NCBI RefSeq assembly: GCF_018882295.1
Contig: NZ_JACVOR010000001.1
Span: 868,001 to 932,000, forward strand
DNA length: 64,000 nt
Origin: Polynucleobacter sp. 80A-SIGWE
GTDB taxonomy: Bacteria; Pseudomonadota; Gammaproteobacteria; Burkholderiales; Burkholderiaceae
Reading direction: 5' to 3'
The notes below the pieces were generated by a model. It saw nothing but the letters and a program-made list of their open reading frames with translations, searched no databases and was not told the DNA's origin. Shown here piece after piece: positions 53,501 to 62,500 of this stretch. Within the stretch, counting starts at the first letter, position 1. The number at the start of each line of letters is the position of its first letter. A program made the position numbers and the translations under genes.

Positions 53501-56500
53501 TTATAACGGCGATGTAATCCTTGCTCGAAATGCCACCATTACATCTGGTAATGCGAATGTAACTATTAATGGTTCTGTAACCACAACAACGTATCCAGTT
53601 AATAATTATTTCAGCCTAACTGGTGCTGGTGGTTATACGATTGGTGGGGTAGCCGGTTCAGTTGGCGCTACGTCAACACATATTAGCGGCGGCTACCTTT
53701 CATACAATACTGCGAATCTGACATATACCTGGATTCCGGACTACACATTTACTTCGCAATATTTGGTTGTGGGCGGCGGCGGTGGCGGTGGTTTTGATAA
53801 CGGCGGTGGCGGTGGTGCAGGTGGTGTTGTTAGAAATTCTTCTTACATCATTACTGCTGGTGCAACATACACGATCAAGGTTGGTGTTGGTGGTACAAAT
53901 TCATTGGCCGGCACAGCAACTATATTTACCTCAAGTGCCGATACGATTACAGCAAATGGCGGATCCCCTGGTGGTAATGGAGGTAATTATTCTGGTGGTG
54001 CTGGTGGCGCATCCGGATCAACCGTTGTTAATGGTGTAACAACTGCAGCTAATGCTGGTGGACCGCGCTATCCAGGAGGCTGGCCAAACCCTCAGCAGCC
54101 TGGTGGTGCTGGCGGTGGTAGCTCGGCAGCTGCATCAGGAACTACTGCTGGTGCCGGAACATCATCTTCTATTACTGGTGCCGCTGTCACTTATGCAGTC
54201 GGTGGCAATGGCAGTGCTGGTGGCGGCGCAGGTTTTGGCCCTACATCTGCCGGCTCTGGCGGCGGCGGTGGTGCTGGGGGTTATTCAAACGGCCTGGCGG
54301 CAAAGAATGGTGTTGTTATTTTTGAAGGTCGCGCATTTGCTCCTGCCAACTACACGCTAACAATTAATAGTGGTTCTGGTTCTGCGGCCATTTCTGGTGA
54401 CGTTACAAACATTATTGGCATTACTGTTAATTCAAGTAATTCTATAAATTCAATTGACGGTGTCATTTCAGGCGCCACTTCTGTTACGAAGCAAGGAACT
54501 GGCTTACTCACTCTAAATGGACTCAATACCTATACCGGCGGCACAACAATAACGGCTGGTACGTTACAAGCAGGGTCTGTCACTGCGTTTGGTGCAAGCA
54601 ATAGTGCAATTAGCGTAGCCTCAGGCGCGTCTATTGATTTAAATGGTCAGGCAATCAGCAATACGAATGCCGCAACTATTGCAGGTGCAGGCGTTTCCTC
54701 TAATGGAGCCATTACGAATAGCAGTTCTATGGCAGCCTCTTACATTGGCACAGTAGCCATGTCTGCGGCAAGTAGCATCGGTACTAGTGGCGGCAATCTC
54801 AGCATCAGTGGTGTCGTTAGCGGTGCTTATGTTGTGACCGTAAATGGTGGTGCTGGTCAAACCGGTACAGTGATTTTTTCAAATACCAATACTTATGGTT
54901 CGGCAACAGCACAAAATACTATTGTCGAGGGTGGTATTTTGTCTATCAGCGCAGACCGTAATTTAGGTGCTGCTCCAACGAGTGTAGTAGCAGCATCAGT
55001 AGGTCTTAATGGCGGCGCGCTTCAGTCAACTGCATCCATCACTCTGGCATCAAATCGCGGAATTACTCTAGGTACTGATGGTGGCGGTCTTGCAGCTACA
55101 GGTTCATATACATTAACAGTAGGTGGAATTGTTGCTGGATCTACGGCTTTAACTATTAATGGCGCAAGTCAGACAGGTACCGTTGCTTTGGCGGGTGCCA
55201 ATACTTACAGTGGCGCCACCACAATTACTGGTGGAACTCTTGCTATTACTGGCTCAGGCAGGTTAACGAGCAGTACTACTGCCGGAACTTATGCCAGCAA
55301 TATTATTAACGCAGGAACATTCCAGTATTCCTCTAGTGCCGCCCAAATCCTGTCTGGAATTATTAGTGGTGTAGGTAGCTTAATTAAAGATACCAGTAGT
55401 AGCTCTCTCACATTATCTAATGCAAATACTTATGGCGGAGGTACAAGCGTTCAGTATGGAACTGTAAAAGCTGGAGATGCTGCTTCCTTTGGCACTGGCA
55501 CGATTACTGTGGGTGCCAATGCCAATTCACTCGGCACTATCGATCTGAACGGTAAGGCTATTAGTAACGATCTTGTGTTAAATGGTGGAAGTATCGCTGG
55601 TGCAGTTACCAACTCTAGCGCAACTGCTGCAACCGCATCGGGTGCGGTAACTATTGGATCGGCAACATCGATTGATGGCGCTAATGCTTTAAGCTTTACC
55701 GGAATTGTTAGTGCAGGTAGTAATGGAATTGCCTTTGTGGGTGCTGGTACCTACAGCATGAATAACAGTTCCAATACATTGGCAACGATTGCAACTTCTT
55801 CTACTCCAGTTGCTGGTTTAACTATTGCCAATAGCAGCACTTTGACAATTGGGTCAGTTACCGTGAACGGCACAATATACAGTGGGCTAGCTGTTGCTGG
55901 AAATCTAACAATCAATGCGCCATTAAATATCAATGGCAACATTACAACTGGTGGCACACAAACCTATAACGGCGTTGTCAACATCACCGGGACATCAGTA
56001 TTAGCAACTTATACCGGTGGAACCGGAACAACCCAGGCCAATAAGGCTGTTTCTTTTGCTTCTACGGTGAACGGCGCGGGTGCGCTGACCATTACAAACG
56101 GTAGTGCAACAACAACTTTTGGCGGCGAGGTGGGTGGCACAACTGCGCTTGCTTCACTTAATATTACTGGCACTGGCACCACCTCATTGGCCGGCAGCGT
56201 AACTACTACTGGTGTTCAAAGTTATGGCGGGAATGTTGTATTGCGTGCAGATAATGTTCAACTCAATACTACCAATAGCGCGGTCACTATCACCGGCATC
56301 GTCAGTGCTACCTCTATTGCTGGCGAGACGGTTTATCAAAATTATCTGCAACTCTTCGCAGATGGAACCTATTCATATAGCGGGTCAACTCCGACGGCTG
56401 CATCTACGAACAGCGCTAGTCCGACGTCAACTGCAGTAGGTAGCTTATATGCAACTAGCTCTCTTGCAGGTAGTGCAGCCTGCGGTGGCGCCGGAAGTCC

Positions 56501-59500
56501 AGCATGCTTCACATTTACGTGGACCCCTAATGCTTCAACCACCAACTCTGGCTACTTTATCGCTGGTGGCGGCGGAGCTGGTGGCTTTGATACTGGCGGT
56601 GGCGGCGGTGGCGGTGGTGTATTAACGGGGTCACAGGACTTTTCTTCTGGAGTCAGCTATTCAATTTTGGTTGGTCGTGGAGGTGCCGGTGGTACCGGGA
56701 TCATTAGTGGCTCGGGCGGATCCAGCGTTGGCATGAATGGTGGTACTGGTGGAAGAACTTCTTTGGCAGGAACTGGTTTAACTACCATCATCGCCTTAGG
56801 TGGCGGCGGTGGTGGTGGTCGTATTGCTGCAGGATCGAATGGTGCTTCTGGTGGCGGAGCTAGTGGGAGTGCGGCCGCTGGTACTGGGGCAGTAGGGCAA
56901 GGAAACAATGGCGGATTGTCAGGAACAACAGGCGCATATGCTGCTGATATAGGTGGCGGCGGTGGTGGTGCAGGTGCTGCAGCATCATCACAAAATGGTG
57001 GGGCTGGTATTGCAAGCTCGATTAATGGCTCATTGGTTTGGTATGGTGCAGGCGCTGGCGGCGGAAGTTTTAGTGGTGCTGGTGGCTTAGGTGGCTCAGT
57101 GAGTGCAGGCAACGGCGGCTCAAATACAGCACTTCCAGGTGCGGGTACGGCTGCAACTGGAAGCGGTGGCGGTGGCGGCGGTTTAGCAAACGGATATTCA
57201 ACAGGCGGAGCAGGTGGTTCTGGAACGGCTATCTTCGGATATGGCGCCAGTCTTACGCCTTCGGCCGGAAATTCTCTAACCATTAATTCTGGCTCTGCAG
57301 CCGCAACTATTTCTGGCGGTGCCAGCAATCTAGTTAACTTAACTATTAACTCTAGTAGCGCCTCAAGCGTTATTACAGGTGCCGTTACAGGCCCAACTAA
57401 TTTAGTAAAGACTTGTACCGGCACTTGTTCTGCTGCCACAGTTACAAGTTCAAATCGCAATACTGTTAATGGCACGCTAACTTTGGTTGCCAACAATACT
57501 TACACCGGTACCACCACAATTACTAGCGGCACTATTCAGGTTGGTAATAACAGTACAACAGGATCACTAGGTACTGGCGCCTTAACCAATAACGGTAATT
57601 TAGCTTTTTATAAGAGTTCAGCAGTAAGGTACTCCACTACGCTAACAGGAACAGGCTCTGTTTCACAAAACGGATCTGGTGTGCTTACTTTATCCGGAAA
57701 TAATGACTACCAAGGCGGTACTTTCATTGCGGATAGCAGAAAAGTTATTGTTACTAGTGCCAATGCATTAGGCGGTGCTAACAGTGGCTTGGTAACTATC
57801 GGCGCCTCTGGAATTTTAGATCTTCAATTTGCTGGAACTGTTTCAATCGGTTCTTTGTATATGAATACCGGTAGCACCATCATTAACTCCGCAAACACAA
57901 GCAATCTTGTGGTGTCTGGTGTTAGCACCTTGCTAGGCTCGGTTACCACGGTTGGTACGCAAACATACACAGGCGCTGCAACAATTAATGGCGCAACAAC
58001 ACTGAGCACCTCAAATGCGGCCGTTAATTTTGGCAGCACAATATCTTCTGGCGTAACTATAGCCAGAGCATTGCAGCTGCTTGGTGGCGGTTCATACCAA
58101 TATGGTGTGGGAAGTGTTGCAACAGTTGGTGCAAGTGCTGTTACCTTGACTGATGGCGCTACATTGTCATATGCAGGTGGCGTTTATAGTTGGACACCGT
58201 CGGCCAATACTACTGCAGACTATTTGGTTGTTGCAGGCGGGGGTGGTGGAAGTCGCGGTGTAAATGCTGTGAACTGGGGTCCTGGTGCTGGTGGTGGTCA
58301 AGTTGTTACAGGTAGCAATGTCTGGGTGGCCGGAACTACTTATGCAATTACTGTTGGTGCTGGTGGCGCAACGCCAGCAACAGCAGGTGGTTCTGCAAAT
58401 ACTACTGCAGCTAGAGCAAATACAAACTATGACGGAGGTGCTGGCGGCTCCTCTGCCATCTCAGGCTCAGGCCTGACGACCATTACTGCTTTAGGTGGGG
58501 CGGGTAGCAATCATAATTCTGCAATTGGTGCCACCAGTGGATCGGGTCAATTGGGGGCAAATGGCACCACATCTATTGGCGGTGTCGCTGCTGGTGCCGG
58601 TGGTGGTTCCGGAGGACCCGGTGTTGGCCTAACGGCTGGTCCGGGTGTTGTCTCTGCAATTACTGGCACTTCTACTGAATACGGTATTGGCGGCTGCGGT
58701 ATGAACGGCACTGCCTGTGCAAATGGTACCCCGGCGGCTAACACAGGTAGGGGCGCAAGTGATATCAGCGGTGGAGTGGCGCCAGCAGGTGGTTCAGGTG
58801 TTGTAGCAATTTCTATTGCTCGTGACTTTGTTCCTCAATCATTAACGATTAATTCAGGTACAGCAGCCGTAACTCTTACTAACAATGTTGCTGATGTTTC
58901 TTTAGCAATCAATAGCACCAGCGCCTCTAGTGCTATCAGTGGAGTGGTATCAGGTGCTGTTTCAATTACCTATAACTCTGCTGCTACATATAACGCTAGC
59001 TCGTCAGGCGTTCTCACCATTTCCAATGCAAATACTTATAGCGGTGGCACTAATGTTGCCTCCAGTAGGGTGGTGCTTGGCAATAATGCTGCGCTAGGTA
59101 CTGGCCTAGTCACAGTTGGATCGGCAGCAACCTCATTAGCAACGGTAGATACCAAAGGCTATAGCGTTAGTAATAACTTTAAGATTTATGGCGGTGCAGC
59201 TGTTGGCGCAATTATTAATTCCAGTACAACATCTGCATCTACTGTCTCCGGTACGGTAACTCTCGATACTTCTGCAGCTTCATTAGGTGGCGCTGGCACA
59301 TTAATTTTGAGTGGAGTCGTTAACGATAATGCAAAGGGTATCGCTTTTGTTGGTAGCGGTAATTTCACCCTGAGTAATACTGCAAATAGTATTGCAACGA
59401 TTGCGACGATTGGTAGCGCTAGTTCAATCGGCTCATTAACTGTTGTTGATAACACTAATTTGACGATTGGTTCAGTAACAGTCAATTCTGTTGCATATAC

Positions 59501-62500
59501 CGGTATCAAGAGTAGTGGGGCGGTATCGATTACTGCAACAGCTAGCTCAACTGCATCTGCTGCAATAACTAGCACGGTTGCTACCAGTGCTACAGGCAAT
59601 ATCACCTTCATCGCTAATTCGACTGCAGGTAATGGTATTGATTACTCGGGAGTTAGTGGAACCATTAATGGTGCTGCAGTTGTTCTTACTGGTACCTCCA
59701 CTACAGGAATTGCGGTAAAGGCAATCGGTACTATTACAGCCAATTCTCTAACAGTTACTGGAACTGGCACTACTGCAGCTACTGTGGTGAGCTTGGGCGC
59801 CATGACTATTAATACCGGCGATCTTATTGTGACTGGTAATAATGCAGCAGCAGGAACAAATACTGGTATTACCCAAACTGGAGCTATTGCAGACAATGCC
59901 AATGGCGGCAATATTTCATTTATTTCCAATAATGATATTACGCAATCTGGCACGATTACATTAGCCGCTAATACCAGTGGAAATGCTTCAACCATTCTGT
60001 ATGACAACCGCTATGGAGACAAGACTTCTGTATTGATGATTGGCACCCTGACTAATACGGGTAGCAGCAGTCCTGTTAATTACTCCATACTGGCTTCAGG
60101 TGGTGCAATCGATCCTGTAGTCAGCGTCTCTGGTTACATTGTTTTGGATAATACCTTCGGTTGTACTGGCTCTGGATGTACTCCGGTTAGTGGATTCATT
60201 ACATTGGCTAATGCTGCAACTTACGCAACCAGTATTGCAGGTGTAACAACCAACGGGGCATTAACGGCGGGAACTTACATTACCTTAAAGGGTATTTCTA
60301 GTGGTGGGATAGGGGTAGCTCTAGGAGGTGCTGTTAATGCCAATGGTGGTGACTTAACAATCATCGGCTCATCTACTGATGCTGGATCGCGCGCCATTGA
60401 TATACCTGCAGGTTCAAGTCTTTATGCACCCGCAGGAAATATTATCATTACAGCAACCAAGTCGACAGCTACTACGGTATCTGTGATTAATTCAACTGGA
60501 ACGTCCACTGCAGCACCGAATACTATTAGCGCATCTGGATATATTCAGATTACTGGTTATGCGCCATCATCCAGCACTGCAATTGCCTATTTCTCCTACA
60601 CAACGCTAGCGGCTGGTGGTGATATTACTGTTTCTGTAGCGGGTGGTGGTGGAGCTTCATATGGCGCTGTACATTTCACGAACAGTCCAATTTATGCTGG
60701 TGGTAATTTAACTATTCAGGGTGCAAGTGTTGGGGCAGACAATACCAAGACCAATACAGCAGCCTCTGGATTCTTGACCGGCGCAACAAATACAAACTTA
60801 GTCGCTAGTTCCTTGGCCGATGCAACTATTGTTAGCGGCAACCTCACAGGGGGATCGGTTCCGGGCTCTATTGTGGCTACCCATGTGGCTCAAGTAACAG
60901 GTTCAAGTTCCCAGTGGTTATTGGGTTTCTCTGATGCAACAAACACCAAAATGGTACTGGTAACACTATCCTTGAGTGGCAATACCGTAATGGCCACTCC
61001 TACTTTAGCTGGTTATGTAACCACTACAGCTTTTAATGGATATGCTGGATCGTCAGCTCAAAAACTTAATACTGCTTGGTTAGTAAAAACTAATATGACT
61101 GTTGATGTAACCAGTGCTGGTAGTCCCGGCTATGGCGTCTCCAATCTCGTTTTTAACGGCTACCAATCTACAGGCAATGCAGTTGGCGTAACTGGTTCTG
61201 CAGTTACATCAAGTGGTAGTGCTGTCTATATTGGTAATAGCTCAGCAACAGCCATTGCCAGCGGTAAGGTGAATGCTGGTAGCTACTCTGGAACTACGGC
61301 AGCGGGAAATATTTGGATTGCAGGTAGTTCGACTGGTAGTACCCTCAATATTATTGAGAACGAATCCGTCATGACCTCAACTGGTGGAGCTATTCGCTTG
61401 ATTGGCGTAGTTTCTGGTTCAGGTAGTGCTGCTGTTGCCTTGCGCGCAACATCAAAATTAATTACGCAGAACGCAAGTAACGGCAATATTGATATCTTAG
61501 CTAGTAGCACCAATGCTACTAGTGGTATTGGTATTTATATGAACGGTAACGGTACCGTCACTACACCGTCAATTATTGATGCAGCCAAGAATCTCAATAT
61601 CGTGACTTATGCAGCAGGGGCGGCTAGTACTTACGGATTACAAACAGTCTCCTACGTATTATTTAAATCGACTGGTGACATGTTGATTTCAGCAAGTACA
61701 CCAACTGGTACAAATTCATACGCTATAGATTTAACAAATTCCATACTTAAATCTGGCGGTACATTAACCATGCAGGGTGCTTCTACAGCAACCTTATCTG
61801 GTGAGAATGGTGGTCTAGTAGGTGCGACTATTTCAGGCGTTGCTTCTACAGTAGCTGGTTCTGCAGTGAATGCCGGTCTTCAACACGGCATTCGTATCAA
61901 TGGCACAACAACGCTTACATATAGTGCTACCACCTATTCCAATGTAGTTGCTGCTGGCAATGTGTGGATCGCTGCTCAGTCGCCTAGTGCAACAGGTGGA
62001 TATTACGGACTTGATATTTATTCCTCGATTACAAGCACTTCAGGTGGAATAACTCTTATCGGAACAACATCGGGTAGTTATGGCGTGGGTGTGATGTTGC
62101 GAACCAATGCTGACCTCATAGCCCAAAATACTAGCAGCGGAAATATTAATATCCTTGGAACAGCAACTAATACTACTGCTAGCTATGGTGTATATATCGT
62201 TGGTGGTAGTGGTACAGCCACGCCACATATTTTTGATGCAGGAAAAGATCTCAATATTGTGGGCTATGCCTTAGGTGCAACTGGTACTTATGGTATTTAC
62301 AGCTCAACTTACGGACTATTCAAGGCGGTAGGAAATATCTTAGTTTCTGCTAGCACGCCTAATGGTGCAGATACCTATGGTATTTATCTTTTAAATACCA
62401 TGCTTCAGGCCAACGGCACGATTACGATGCAGGGCGCCACAACGAGTACATTGATTAATGCAAATGGCAGCTCCAATTCCAGTGGCATAGCAAGTGTTGC

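Noticed and set aside
53767..54360. Two plus-strand open frames rich in Val, Leu and Gln
   Set aside because: They lie in another frame of glycine-rich module 1. The main frame is open through the whole region and has coherent repeats.
56657..57496. A 279-residue Pro/Ala/Val-rich open frame on the minus strand
   Set aside because: It is the antisense of glycine-rich module 2 of the giant adhesin. GGC/GGT glycine codons read backwards give Pro, Ala and Thr. Other minus-strand frames between 50.8 and 62.2 kb have the same cause.
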